A stretch of DNA of 64,000 bases from Certhia americana (lineage: Eukaryota > Chordata > Aves > Passeriformes > Certhiidae), in contig CM031858.1 in the NCBI GenBank assembly GCA_018697195.1, forward strand, positions 133,495,715 to 133,559,714, read 5' to 3'. Both the position numbers and the translations under genes were made by a program. Of this stretch, positions 13,701 to 26,056 are shown piece after piece; positions within the stretch are counted from its first letter, which is position 1; each line of letters begins with the position of its first letter. The notes under the pieces are model-generated. The model was not told the origin of the DNA. It did no database searches and was given only the letters and a program-made list of their open reading frames with translations.

Positions 13701-15755
13701 AGTGCAAAGGGGAGAATAGAAAAAAATGCTGTCTTTGTCTGTTATTTAATTTCAGTCCCTTTGTTTGAGAGCAAACGACTGCTTGAGTGGTGAAGAATTA
13801 TGTTTCTAAGTACTTGTGCTAGCTATTGTGACATCTGATGCACAAAGAAGAGACAGGACAATTGAATTTATGAAGGATTTATGAATACAAGGGCCAGACT
13901 AACGAATTCTAGTAACATTATTCCAATTGCATTTCCATGAGAAATTGAATTGAGTGAGTTAAACTGATTTTTTACTTGTCTATTGATTTTGCTCAATTGA
14001 CTTTTTGAAAGGGTCCCAAGAGGTGCATTACAATATCTTTGGTATGGATTTTCTTTCTCTTTCTGACCTCTGTAAACGGGGTCACCATCTCTGGATGTCT
14101 GTGCTCTTCTTTACATGGATTGGCTGGCCTATTCCTTAAGTGTTGTCAGTATCCTTAGGTCTGGAGGGGCTCCCAGCCAGGATCAACCTCTCCATCTTTC
14201 TGCTCAGCAAACCTATGGCCTCTGCTACTATGCTGGGATTGTTTTGCCTATCTTCACTTTTCACTATGAAAGTATCAGTTCTATAGAATAATACTGCTCT
14301 GAAATTAGACCAGACATGAACCTAGTTCCAAACTTACCGCTAAATGCAACCATGAAAAACAATGTTCCAGGTGAAGTTGTACTTCCAGCATATCAAGATC
14401 CAAATTCAAACTTTTGGATGGTTCTTAAACTGCCTGAAAGTTCGAGCAAAGGATCATCAATGCATGAGGTGACAATTGGTGTTACAGGGTGACTCACAAT
14501 GGTCTTTTTTGCCCATATGTCTGAGCACAGGTAGAAATGCAGTTTATTGACGTGCAGGACTAAAATTAAAGCTCTGAGTTGGACTTGGAAAACAGTTAAG
14601 TACAACTATAAGCAGTTATCCATTGCTAAGTCATTGTTCTCTGCTACTGGGAGGCTTTGAATTGTGTTCTGCAGGACAAAGACATCACCTCATGCACAAG
14701 AGTGTCTCCATGGAGACATGGACATCTCTATCATTCAAGGGCAGTTTGGGTCCTCTGAGGACAAAGGTAACCATGATGATTAGGCTGCTGTTGGCAAGGA
14801 AGGCCTGAGAGGTTTCCCATGAACCCTAAGTATGTCTTTGTCTCAGAAGGTCTAAGATCCAAGCGTTGATGGCATGAGTGCCTTTCACTTTCTCTTTGTA
14901 ATAGGGAATGCTTTATGGATACTTCTCTGCCATACTTCCTGAACAAGACCACAGGTCTTTATGACCCAGTGCTCTGAGAAGGGTGGGTTAGGATGCCTGT
15001 GTCACAGAGAAGCATAAATCCCACCTGGTATCTCAGCTTCCCTTCTCTTGTTGCTTGTATGCCACATTTTTGCTTTGCTTTGCCTTTTTGGATGCTTTGT
15101 AAGATCCTTAGCTATTGCCCACAGCTGAGCTTTATAATTTCCATCCCCATCCAGCAAGTAAACTCTCTCCCAGCATTCTGCACACTCTTCTCAGAGAAGC
15201 AAAGAGCCTCCTGGCCTCCTGCCTCTGCTTCTCATCCCTCTGCATTGGAGAACCCTGCCCCTCTGTCCCTCCCCTGTTGGCTCCTGGCCTTCCTTCTCTA
15301 TCTGAAGTTTGAATTTCTGACTTTTGGTCTCCTCTTTCACCTTCAAGTTGAACACAGTTATATGTCAGAAACTCCAAGAAGGGAAATGAAGGCACAAACA
15401 TGAAATCAGTACGCTTTGTACAAAAATCATGTAAAAAAACCCCAAAAACCATGAGAGAAGTGGTTAGCCCCTTGTCTGCCTCATTGTGTCTCAAATTGCC
15501 TGCTGTCATAGTTGATGATATCTGTGAATTACTGAAACTCTGACATGCCAGGGGGGAAGACAAATTTGAATGTTAACTAGATGTAGTCAGAAAAAAAGTA
15601 TTTTTATGGTTAGACTCAATCCCTTGTTAATGAAGCATTTTTTTCTGTTTATGACCTACTATGATTACTACTGAAGTATACTAAAATCTTTCCTATCTTG
15701 TTCATTATTGGATTTGTCTATTTTAATTTTTGCTTGACAATATTTCATATTCCAC
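9066..15755. other. Intergenic region BAALC-FZD6, nothing recognised
   Basis: The sequence is AT-rich with scattered short chance open frames. I see no exon with matched splice sites, no RNA gene and no transposon that I can name. The only repeat of note is the (AT)n run near 10674-10706. Confidence 0.6.
10674..10706. repeat. (AT)n microsatellite
   Basis: About 16 uninterrupted AT dinucleotides, preceded by TATATA-rich sequence. Confidence 0.9.
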
Positions 15756-15908
15756 TTGCCCCATCCCTGCAGGTGTTCAAGGCCAGGCTGGATGGGGCTC
15801 TAGGAAACCTGGTCTATTTGAAGATGTCCCTGACCATGGCAAGGAAATTGAAATGAGGTAATCTTTAAGATCCACTTATAACCCAAACCATTCTATAATT
15901 CTATGATT
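15756..15908 (+). mobile_element. CR1 LINE 3'-end fragment
   Basis: The sequence contains the avian CR1 3'-UTR signature: a segment starting CCCTGCAGGTGTTCAAGG, then GGCTGGATGGGGCT, ACCTGGTCTA, a CCCAAACCATTCTAT motif, and a terminal TTCTATGATTTT tail. Only the last 150 bases of the element remain, as is usual for 5'-truncated CR1 copies. Orientation is + because the tail is at the right end. Confidence 0.85.
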
Positions 15909-18423
15909 TTATTCTCTGATATAATTTGTACTTGAGATGCTTTCACACTCACACAGCTGTCTCTATAATCTGACAACAAACGCCTGGATGGAAAGGCTTA
16001 GTTTCCAGATATTGGCTGGTTATACAACAGTTGATCTTCAACATCAAGGATGCAAAAGCATGGAAGGAGACTAAGAAAATGAGGTTTATATGATTTGGAA
16101 GTCTTAAAAGTGGTCAGCACTATCTCCCAGGACATGGTATAACTGGTTCCAGAACCCTATTTTGCAAATCCTAATTTAAAACAGTAATGCTGACGCAACT
16201 GCTGGAGTGTAGCAGGTTTTATTAACCTGAGAAATTAGTTATGTGGTTGTACTTACTATAAGATCTAAAGTGTGACTCACTTTTGTATTGTACATTGATC
16301 TCAGGCAAAACTGTATGTCTCAGCTGAAAACATACTTACTATTCTGCATAATGCTTCTATTTATAATAGCTCAGATGCACCTGCAAACAGGTTTAGGAAA
16401 AGCATTATTTCTGAGCATTATAACCATTATAAAAATAAAATTATGTTATCATAAACAGTGACCAAAAAAAGAAAATGACTTGCTGTTCTGTTTGCAAAGA
16501 TAAAGCATACAGAGATCATGACACTTTCTAATTAATTTTTTACACATTAACAATAACTTTATTCCACAGGATTGAAAAGAAATACTATTAAAGAAATTGT
16601 GAAGCAATAATTATGAAAAATTTGTGCTTCTTACTGAACTTCTTCCTTCACATTTTAGCAAATACTGAATCTTCTACTCCAGAAATCCCACTGGGCGGAG
16701 GTGTTGAGAGGATGTATGTACAGGCAGATCTGGAGTTTTCTGTACAAGGTTCTCTGTTATGTAGCTCATCAAAACCTGGGAAATCCCTGCAGCACAGGAT
16801 TGTGATGATGAGAAGAGATGATACATTAGCTGGTTATGGGATGGATATAATTACCAATGTCCTGAAACACTGTTGTGGATGCTCATTAGCCTGCCTTTAA
16901 CAGGCTGACATGAATCACTTTGTAGTAGTTGCCTCTGAACTTCCAATGCTATTGTTTTCTTGTATCTCTAGCATTCTAATGTTTCAATAAATATCTTGAA
17001 CTACCTACTTAAATAACAGCATTTGAAATGTGTGTGAAGTCACTCCTGCTTTGATAATTGCACATTGTATTAAAGGAGACAGTTCAACTCAAGTTAATGG
17101 GTCCATGTTTTGGAGGGAGTAAAACCCAAATCTACAATACACCCTATTAAGTCAGGATTTTCTGCTTTCCTGTCAGTATCACCTATACCTTGCCTGTCCA
17201 CTTGCCTGTCTGGCTTGTGTGACATTGTCCAAGGCAACAAAAACAATGAGATAAGAGGGGCTCTGACAAGAAAAACGCTCACTGTTGCTGCTAGTGTTAC
17301 TGTCACCCACCCAGACGGGCTAAAGATTTATCAGGAGTGAAGGCAGCTGCTAAACATCAACAAAGAATGAAGTGTCCTTGGCCTTAAACTGTTAGGACAG
17401 TTTACTCTTTGCAAGCGTACTTCCTGTTTAGTTTGCATCATTTGCTTAATATCCGAGGCTAGGTGAGGTAACCTGTTTGGAAAGGAATACTATTAGCATA
17501 ATCACTGTTTTATTAAAGCAATGCTGTGAAGGCATGGTGCTGTCATTTACAGACAAATGAAAGATGAGATCTTTCTTGAGATCTTTCTTACATCAAAGAA
17601 ATCAACATCTTCTTGTGTGTGGGTGCCACAACCCACACAGCTGTAATATTTTGAAGGTCTGAAGTCTAAATGACATACTTAATTCATGGGGGAACATGAG
17701 ATGGGTTCCAAGTACACAGTAATGCAGTTAAGACACGGCAATGCATCAGCATTCTGGCTTTCTTTATATGATTCCTTCTCCAGTCTTCATTGATGTAGTG
17801 AATTGAGGTGGGTGAGTTACAGTTTAAAGACATTACAGAAGATGTTATACAGGTTTAAGCTGACACAGCCGCATGAGACTGCAGAAGTACTCAGAAGGCA
17901 CTAACTCATCAATGACTGGATTTTCTAAACTGCTGGGGAATTACTGTAAGTCATCTTCACATTCTTTCTCATGAGTTTATATGTTCAATTACACAGTAGA
18001 GTTTTGACCTTAGACAAATGTTCTGCTCATAAACTATTACTGTAAACCAAAAAGGATAAATTATGTCAATAACACCATTTTTCTAGGGTTTTTTTATTTC
18101 CAAAATGCATTTAAGAAAAAGACAAGAACTACACTTTGCCATTATAAGTCTCACAACAGGATTTATTGGTGCCATCTACTGGCTATTTAGTCCTTTTAAA
18201 TTCCAACTCATTATGAATAATGTGTTTTAAATGCGGAATAATAAGAACATTATGAGCCTTATAACTGAATCAGCCAACATCAAACTATATAATTGGCAAA
18301 TCTGTAACACTTAAATTCCATTATGTCAAACTTTGGTACAATGTTCCAACAGTGCAATTCAATTATAAAGCTTTTAGATGTGTTAAGAGGAGAAAGCTCA
18401 AGCCAGTGTACAAGTTTTTGTGT
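15909..18423. other. Intergenic, nothing recognised
   Basis: AT-rich sequence with no exon-like frame carrying splice sites. It ends at the left boundary of the tandem duplication. Confidence 0.6.
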
Positions 18424-21400
18424 GCAGACTCCAAGCACTAACACCACACCCATCCTGCTGGTGGTCTGGTGGTCAGAGGAAGGCTTCTTCCTGACAACTG
18501 CCGCTGCTTGAGATCCCTCCTCCATAAAGCATGAGCACATTGGGCACTAATATGTTCACACAGCAGGTAAATACGGTCACCTTGCTGTTTGCCTTTGCTG
18601 GAGGGATGTCCCCACAAAAAACTGGACGGAGAAAATGGTGCTTTAGCTCATAGTCCAGGCAAGTTGTGAATGTATCCAATGAGAGAGGGTTTAAGCAAGC
18701 TGGATGGAACATGGTGGGGGATGGCACACAGCCTGTTCCACTGCATCCATTGCAAAGATGATGGGAGCAAGCAGAGTTTGGAAGGGACCTGCTGTGCAGG
18801 ACTGCTGAATCCCCTTGTGCAAAATTTGTTGAAAGACATCTGAAGATGACCTAGGTTTTAAATAAGGCTTTAAATCACTTATACTCTTTGCAGTAAAAAT
18901 TATTAAACTATAATTATTTGAGGCAGTGCCAAGGAAGATCAGCAAATAGATATTAACTGGAACATTAACAATATCTCCAGTGCCAGGTAAGAGAAGTACG
19001 TACACATCTGAGTAACTGCATCCCTAATCAGCAATGTAGCTGAGCACATGCTTTAAATACTTAATCATACTTAAATGTGCTTTGCTAGATACCAATGAGA
19101 GTGCTCACATTCCCCACTCTGGTTAGTCAAGACCTCAACAGAGCCTGAAACAAATATATTTAGATCACGTCTCTGAGAACCAACCTCTGGAATAACTTGC
19201 TTAACAACTAGGTTCTGAGCAAAGAAAGTATATTCATAGAGTGGTTGAAGAAAGAGTTCATGTTTCCTGTTCTTTGCCTTTTCCTGTCATCTAATAAAAA
19301 CATGAGAGTCTTTAGGGAAGGAAAAGAATGTTACTTAACCATATCTGTTTTACAGAGATTTATGTAAAAAAATGCATTCTGATGGAACAAACTAAGCTAT
19401 GACTTTATATAATGCCTTAGTCAATGGAACTAGAAAGGAAAGAGAGTTCATTAGAAATATGGTGGAGTGTGAATCTGCACTGAACATGTTTTGTCCCTGC
19501 AAGGTTCAGTGTGTCTGACGGTTTTTCCCAGAGCTAAGAGCAACTCTGCAACTTCATCAAGGGCTTTATCAAGTTCTTGATAGACCTACCCAAGAAGAAC
19601 TTCTGCAGAAGTGGAGTGGAGTAGCTGTCCCCTGCATGCTCCTGGGGCTCTCACTGCCCGACCCTAGAGTATGGCAGCCTCTCAGAGCTCATGAAAAAAA
19701 AAGTTTTTCTTCCTATCTAGGATAGGAAGAGCTACTGAGGGAGACTAGGACAAAAGACAGCTAGAAGATGAGAAATGGAGCAATGACAAAGGACAATGTA
19801 GTGGGTGTTATCATATAGCAAAGGAAATTAACTTCCACAACCTGCAAATAACATTTAACTTAACATAATTTGCTTGTTTGTACAGCGAATTCAATTCCAG
19901 CTATCAAGCTACTCCGTGTGCTCAAGTGGCAGAGCTATGTGGATATGCAGCAGGTAGACATAATCCTCCTCATGATTCATAGAGGTGCTAAAATGGTTTG
20001 GTGTAAGGGAATCTGGAGTTTTATGCTTCTTTAGGGTGACACAGACAATGACACACAAAATATCTGCACGAATAGAGAGCTTCTAAATGCTTATTGTCTT
20101 TTAAATAACCACATGCAGGTTCATGCTCTCCACAATCCACGGAGGGATTCTCTGGATGAAGGTGCCAGACTGCACAGACTATCTAGGGGCTCATTAGAAG
20201 AGAGGCAGCACTTCCTGAACATCATCAAACCATTCCTAAATCTGGTTTGCATGTCTCGGCATCTGGTGTTTCCTGTTCCAGTCCTGGAGCGTGGAGCAAC
20301 TTGCATGGCTGAACAGTAGCCTGATGAGACCTTAGATGGCTCCATGCTAAGAAATTTGCTCACCTCTGCTCAGTAACCTTCAGCATTTCTATAGTTAGGT
20401 CTCATTAGCTCAGGCCTGTGTTTGTGAACATGGTTGAGCACTACTGGCCAGTACTTGTCTGGCATGTGTGGTCTCAGCCAGCAGCAGGTGTGGGACCGTT
20501 CACATATCCTTGAGCTGCGTCTCTGGAAGACAGCAGCAGTCTGAACACCAAAGCCACCACAGTGCTTCTCCTTCACTTGAACATTCATTTCTCTTTGTTC
20601 TCACCACAGCGTCTCTTTCCTTCGCAAATACTTCTGATTACTTCCCTTGCCTTCATTAAATTCAATTGCTGAACATAGACTTCTAATATCAATCTCTTCC
20701 TAAGCTGTAGCCTCATCTACTGAGTGTCCTCACCCATCATCTTCTGAGGATTCAGTCCTTTTGCAGGCGGTAAAAGTGGCAGTGAAGGTAGCAACCAGGG
20801 TGGCAGTGAAGGTGTCAGTGAAGGTGTCAGTGAAAGTGTCAGTGAAAGTGTCAGTGAAAGTGTCAGTGAAGATGACAGTTGACAGAGACAGTTGAAGGTG
20901 TCGAGATCAGAGGAATGTAGTGAAGGTCGTCAGGAAGATGCGCAGTGATATCGGTGTAGGTGAAAGTGATCCCAGTGAAGACTGGCAGTGAAGGTGTCAG
21001 TACAAGGTATAAGTGAAGGTGTCAACGTGAGATCGCAGTGCATGGTGGTCATTAGCGGAGGTGGCAGTGTAAACGGTGGCCCCATGGTAGATGCGGTGGC
21101 AGTTGAAGTGTGGCGAGTGATCGGTGGCAGTGAACTTTGTCTACAAGCTTTCCGGTGGGCAGTGAAGATGGCAGTGAAGGTGGCAGTGAAGATGGCAGTG
21201 AAGGTGGCAGTGGTGATGGTGGCAGTGAGCGACAGTGAAGGTGTTGGCTCAGTGGAAAAGGTGTCATGTGAAGGTAGGATCAGTGAAGATTGGCAGTGGA
21301 AGTGTTGACAGTCGAACTCCGGTGCGCAGTGAAGGCATGGCAGTGATGGTCGGCAGTGAATTTTAGGTGCACGTGAAGGTAGGCAGTTGAGCTGCACTCA

Positions 21401-21870
21401 GGTGTGCAAGTGAAACGTGTCGCGCAGTGAAGGTTTGGCATTGTGAAACTTGTGGTGGCAGATGAACTGGGTGCAGCATCGAAGGCAGGGACTCAACTCT
21501 GCCGGGATACCTCTCCAGCCTTGCAGAGGCCCGACGGGTTACGTTCGGAAGGAAACATACTGAGATCGCTTCCAAACATTCAGCGCGGCAACACGCTTCA
21601 TGAGACCCGACACCTTGAATGTCGTAAAACTGACCTTCCGAAATTTAACAGTGCATTACAGAAGAGTTTAGAACAAAACCCCAGTGCGCGAGACCTAGCT
21701 TTGAAGGGCGGATTTTCACGCCGCGTTTAGTTGGTTTGTGGCTGCTACAGACGCCGGAAGCCCTTCCCCAGCCGGGTTGCCCCCCAGCACTGCGAGGCGC
21801 AATGGGACCGCACGTGCGGGTGTATCACACCGCTCCCCGCGGCCCCGGCGAATCACCGCTACCCGGCAGT
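18424..21870. repeat. Tandem duplication, copy 1 (about 3.45 kb)
   Basis: The block starting with CAGACTCCAAGCACTAA and ending in GC-rich sequence before 21871 recurs as the next 3.34 kb. Shared landmarks include GGAGGGATGTCCCCAC (18600 and 22046), CCAATGAGAGAGGG (about 18676 and 22151), CCACATGCAGGTTC (20109 and 23630), the 12-bp minisatellite (from 20770 and 24290) and the GC-rich segment with CCTTGCAGAGGCC. From 18424 to about 20880 this copy reads cleanly. From there to 21870 it shows many single-base indels relative to copy 2. No gene was recognised in the unit. Short frames on both strands are broken differently in the two copies, so they are not conserved coding sequence. Confidence 0.9.
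20770..21440 (+). repeat. 12-bp minisatellite in copy 1
   Basis: Many units of GGTGTCAGTGAA, GGTGGCAGTGAA and AGTGTCAGTGAA in tandem. The left third (20800-20880) is regular and the rest is increasingly disturbed by single-base indels. Because 12 is a multiple of 3, the array produces long repetitive reading frames on both strands that should not be taken as genes. Confidence 0.9.
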
Positions 21871-24800
21871 GCAGACCTCCAAGCACTAAAATCACCACAC
21901 CCATCCTGCTGGGTGGTCCTCCGGTGCGCAGAGGAGGCCTCTTCCGACAACTGCCGCTGCTGAGATCAATCCCCATAAGCATGAGCTCATTGGGCCTAAG
22001 ATCGACAACAGCAGGTAAATCCGTCACCTCTTGCTGTTTGCCTTTCGCTGGAGGGATGTCCCCACAAAAAAACACTGGACTAATGGAGGGGAACAGGTGG
22101 AATAGATAAATGGTTGTGCTTGTCATAGTCCAGGCAAGTTGTGAACTGTATCCAATGAGAGAGGGTTAAGCACAAGCGGGATGAAAACATGGGTTGGGGG
22201 TGCAACACAGCCCTTCTGTTCCACTGCATCCATTGAAAGATGATGGAGCAGCAGAGTTTGGAAGGGACGCTGTGCAGGACCTGCTGAATCCCTTGTGCAA
22301 AATTTGTTGAAAGACATCTGAAGTGACCTCGGTTTTAAATAGGCTTAAATCATTATTATACTCTTTGCGAGTAAAAAATTATTAAACTATTAATTATGTG
22401 GGGCAGTGCCACGGAAGATCAGCAAATACGATATTACTGGAACATGAACAATATCTCAGTGCCAGGTAAGAGAAGTACGTTACACATCGAGTAACGCAAT
22501 ACGTATCAGCAAGTAGGAGAGCACATGCTTTTTAAATACTATCATACTAAATGTGCTTTGCGTAGATACCACAATGAGAGTGCTCACATTCGCCACTGGT
22601 TAGTCAAGACACTTTCAAGACAGAGGCCTCGAAACAAATATATTGGATCAAGTCTCTGACGAACAGACCTCTGGAAATAACTGGCTTAACACTAGGTCTG
22701 AGCAAAGAAAGGATTGTAGGTCATAGGAGTGGTTGAAGAAAGAGTTCATGTTTCCTGTTCTGCTTTTCTGTTCATTACTGAAAAAACAAGCGAGAGTCGT
22801 TAGGAAGGAAACGAATGTTACTTACGTAGTATCATGTTTCCAGAGATTTTGTTAAAACAATGCATTCTGATGGAACAAACTAAGCTTGACTTTATATAAT
22901 GCCTTAGTCAATGGAACTAAGAAAAGGAAAGAGCGTTCATTAGAAATATTGGTGTGGGAGTGGAATCTGCAGATTCTGAACCAGTGTTTTTTGTCCCCGC
23001 AAGGTTCCAGTTGTGTCTGACGGTTTTTCCACAGAGCTAGAGCACTCGGCAACTTCATCAAGGGCTTTATCAAGTCCTGGATTAGACCTACCAGAAGAAC
23101 TTCTGCAGAAGTGGAGTGGAGATAAGCTGTCCCCTGATGCTCCGGGGCTCTCACGCCAGACCCTAGAGTATGGCTAGCCTCTCAGAGCTCATGAACAAAA
23201 AAGTTTTATTCCTAATCTAGGATAAGGAAGAGTAGAGGGAGACTTAGGACAAAAGACAGCTAGAAGATGAGAAAAAATGGAGCAAGGACAAAGGAACAAT
23301 GTGTGGAGTGTTATAATATAGCAAAGGGAAATTAACTTCCACAACCTGAAAATAAAAACATCTTAACTTAACATAATTTGTTGGTGGGGGGGTTTGACAG
23401 CGAATTCCAATTCCAGCTCATCAAGCTCTCGTGTGCTCAAGTGGCAGAGATATGTGATATGCAGCAGGGTAGACATAAAAATCCTCCTCAGATGCATTAG
23501 AGGTGCAAAATGGTTTGGGTAAGGGAATCTGGAGTTTTAGTTTTAGGTTCTTTAGGGTGACCCGACAATGACACACAAAAATATCTGCACGGAATCGAGA
23601 GCTTTCTAAATGCTTTGTCTTTTAAATAACCACATGCAGGTTCAATGCTCTCACAATCCACGGAGGATTCTCTGGATGAAGGTCCTGCCCAGACTTGCAC
23701 AGATATCTAGGGTGTCATAGTTAGAAGAGAGGCAGCACTCCTGAACATCATCAAACCATTCTAAATCTGGTTGCATGTTCGGCATCTGGTGTTTTCCTGT
23801 GCCAGTCCTGGAGCGTTGGAGCAACTGCATGCCTGAACCGAGCCTGATGAGACCTTGAGTGGTCCATGCTAGAAATTTGCTCACCTCTGCTCAGTAACCT
23901 TCAAGATTCTATAGTTAGGTCATCATTAGCTCAGGCCTGTGTCTGTGAACATGGTTGAGCACTGTCCACGGGCCAGCTACTTGTTTCTGGCATGTGTGGC
24001 TCGACAGCAGAGGGGTGGGACCGCACATATCCTTGAGCTGCGCTCTGGAAGACAGCAAGCGTCTGAACACCAAAGCCACCACAGGCTTCTCCTTCACTTG
24101 CAACATCATTCTCTTTGTTTCACCACAGCGCGTCTCTTTCCTTCAGCAAATACTTTGATTACTTACTTGCCTTCCTTAAATTCAATGCTTGAACATAGAC
24201 TTAAATATCAATCTCTTCCTCAGCTGTAGCCTCATTAATGAGTGTCCTAACCCATCCATCTTCTGGAGGATTCAGTCCTTGAAGGCGGTAAAAGTGGACA
24301 GTGAAGGTAGAACAAGGGGGGGCAGTGAAGGTGCAGTGAAGGTGTCAGTGAAAGTGTCAGTGAAGTGTCAGTGAAAGGCAGTGTCAGTGAAGATGACAGT
24401 GAAGGTCTCGTCAGTCAAGTGTATAGTGAAGGTGTCAGAAGGATGGAGTGAAGGTGTAAGTGAAAACAAAATGTGTCAGTGATAGAATGGCAGTGAAGTA
24501 GGTTCAGTTCAAGGTGTAAGAAGGGGTCAGTGAAGATGGCTAGTGATGGTGGCAGTGGAAGGTGGCCAGTGGACGGGTGCAGTGATGGGGCATGTGAAGG
24601 GGCAGTGATGGCTGTCAGTGAAGGGGGCAGTTGAAGATGGCAAGTGAAGGTGGCAGTGAGATGGCTCAGTGAAGGTGGCAGTGATGGTGGGCAGGAAGGT
24701 TGTCAGTGAAGGTGTCAGTGAAGGTGTCAGTGAAGTGGCAGGAGGTGGCAGTGAACGGTGGACAGTGAGTTGGCAGTGATGGTGGCCAGTTGAATGGTGG

Positions 24801-25213
24801 CAGTGAAGGTGGCACAGTGATGGTGGCCAGTGAACGGTGGCATGAAGGTGGCAAGTGAACCCCGGTGGCAGTGAACGTGGCAGCACGAGGCCGGGACACA
24901 CGGCCCCGCGGATCTCCCCGGCCTTGCAGAGGCCGAGGTACGTCGGAAACAATCATCGAGATCGCTTCCAACCGCGGAACAGCTCCTGAACCGACACTGA
25001 ATGTCTGTAACTGCCTCTCGAACGTGTATACAGTGATACAGAGATGTTTAGAAAAACCCCGAGTGCCGCGACGTTTGCAAGGGATTTTCACGCCGTTTGT
25101 GTTGTGCTACAGTACCCGGAGCCTTGCCAGCGGGGCGCCCACAGCACGCGAGGCGACAGGGGAAGTAGCACGGCGGGGTCACGCTCCCGCGGCCTCGGTC
25201 ACGCTCCCGGCAG
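21871..25213. repeat. Tandem duplication, copy 2 (about 3.34 kb), indel-rich
   Basis: This is the second copy of the block beginning at 18424. It starts GCAGACCTCCAAGCACTAA and ends near 25213, where copy 1 would jump back to the start of the unit. Up to about 24880 it differs from copy 1 by very frequent one-base insertions and deletions. The offset between matching landmarks drifts from about 3451 to about 3521, so insertions dominate. Substitutions are fewer. This is the error pattern of raw single-molecule reads rather than of neutral divergence. From about 24880 the sequence looks clean and runs on into the FZD6 promoter. Confidence 0.9.
24290..24880 (+). repeat. 12-bp minisatellite in copy 2
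   Basis: The same GGTGKCAGTGAA-type array as at 20770, with irregular unit lengths caused by one-base indels. It ends about 200 bp before the FZD6 CpG island begins. Confidence 0.9.
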
Positions 25214-26056
25214 CCCCGGCGGGATCAGAGATGCTCCGCCAGCCCCGGCAGCCCCGGCGTGTGGGTCACCGCTCCCCGGCAGCCCGGCGGGCCGGGTCCC
25301 GCTCCCCGCGGTCTTAGCCGGGTCACCGCTCCCGAGCCCCGGCAGCACGGCGTGGGTTCACCGATACCCGGCAGCCCCAGACGGTGGTCACCCGCTCACC
25401 GCGGCCGGAGCTCCGCCGTCGCCCGCCGGCCCCCGGCCCCTCCGGGCGGGAAGGTGCACAGGCCGCCCCGCCCCGCCCGCCAGACCGCACATCCTGCAGG
25501 TGCCTGCGGGCGTGCCAATCGCAGGAGGGGCCGCCGCCGGGAGTTGCGGCGGGCAGCGGGGCGGGCCCTCGTCCCGTCTCGGGAGCAGCGATTCCCGATC
25601 GGGCGTGTAAGCCGCGGGAGGTGGCACCGCGCCGGGAGGCGTCACGGTGAGGGGGTCGGCGGGGCGCGGCCCGGGCCGGGCGGGGGATGCGGCGCCGGCG
25701 GGCCGGCCGGCGGCCGCGGGTCCTGTGCGCCCGATCTGACAGTGCATGGGACCGTCCGGGCGCCGCTTCAGCAGGGGCAGGGCTGGGGAGCGGCGGCATT
25801 GGCGAGCGGCGGCGGGCTCCGGGGCCCCGGGCCCGGCAAGCGGGGGGCGCAAGAAAGAGCCGCTCGGCGCGGCGGCTGCGCCGAAGCCGCGGCCCCGGCG
25901 GGGGTGTGGGTAGGGGCGGGCACCAGTTTGTGCCCGACGACGGAGCGCCAGCTCGCATCTGCAGGCCGCCGGGAGAGCGAGCTCCGGCCGCGGCACGGGT
26001 GGTCGCGGTCGGGTTGTTTCTGCTGCTCATTTCTGTCCCTGTCTTGCGCGGTACAG
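25090..26056 (+). promoter_or_regulatory. FZD6: FZD6 CpG-island promoter with probable non-coding exon 1
   Basis: The base composition changes abruptly to very GC- and CpG-rich sequence directly upstream of FZD6 coding exon 2, as in vertebrate CpG-island promoters. The most plausible donor for an untranslated first exon is CACG|GTGAGG, with its GT at 25647. Pairing it with the acceptor at 26056 would give a 410-bp first intron. Other GT donors in the island (GTGTAAGC near 25603) are possible. No TATA box was recognised. The transcription start cannot be fixed from sequence alone. Long open frames across the island on both strands are composition effects. Confidence 0.6.
25170..25410 (+). repeat. 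Degenerate GC-rich tandem repeat in the FZD6 promoter
   Basis: A motif of the form GGTCACCGCTCCCCGGCAG followed by CCCCGGCG recurs about five times (near 25199, 25262, 25320, 25355 and 25386) with variable spacing. It lies at the edge of the CpG island and partly overlaps the right end of duplication copy 2. Confidence 0.65.

Noticed and set aside
14993..15563. Overlapping 136- and 143-codon frames on opposite strands
   Set aside because: The low-complexity Pro/Leu/Ser composition comes from a C/T-rich stretch. No splice sites or family resemblance were seen.
20930..21397. 155-codon Thr/Ala/Phe-repeat frame on the minus strand
   Set aside because: It is the translation of a 12-bp minisatellite. 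The frame is broken differently in the duplicate copy.
18473..22317. Similar minus-strand frames in both duplication copies (for example around 18473-18727 and 22123-22317)
   Set aside because: Similarity is explained by the duplication. The frames are shifted by indels in copy 2 and have no recognisable product.
20770..24880. Regularly spaced repeats that might suggest a CRISPR array
   Set aside because: The units are contiguous 12-mers without unique spacers, in a vertebrate locus. This is a minisatellite.
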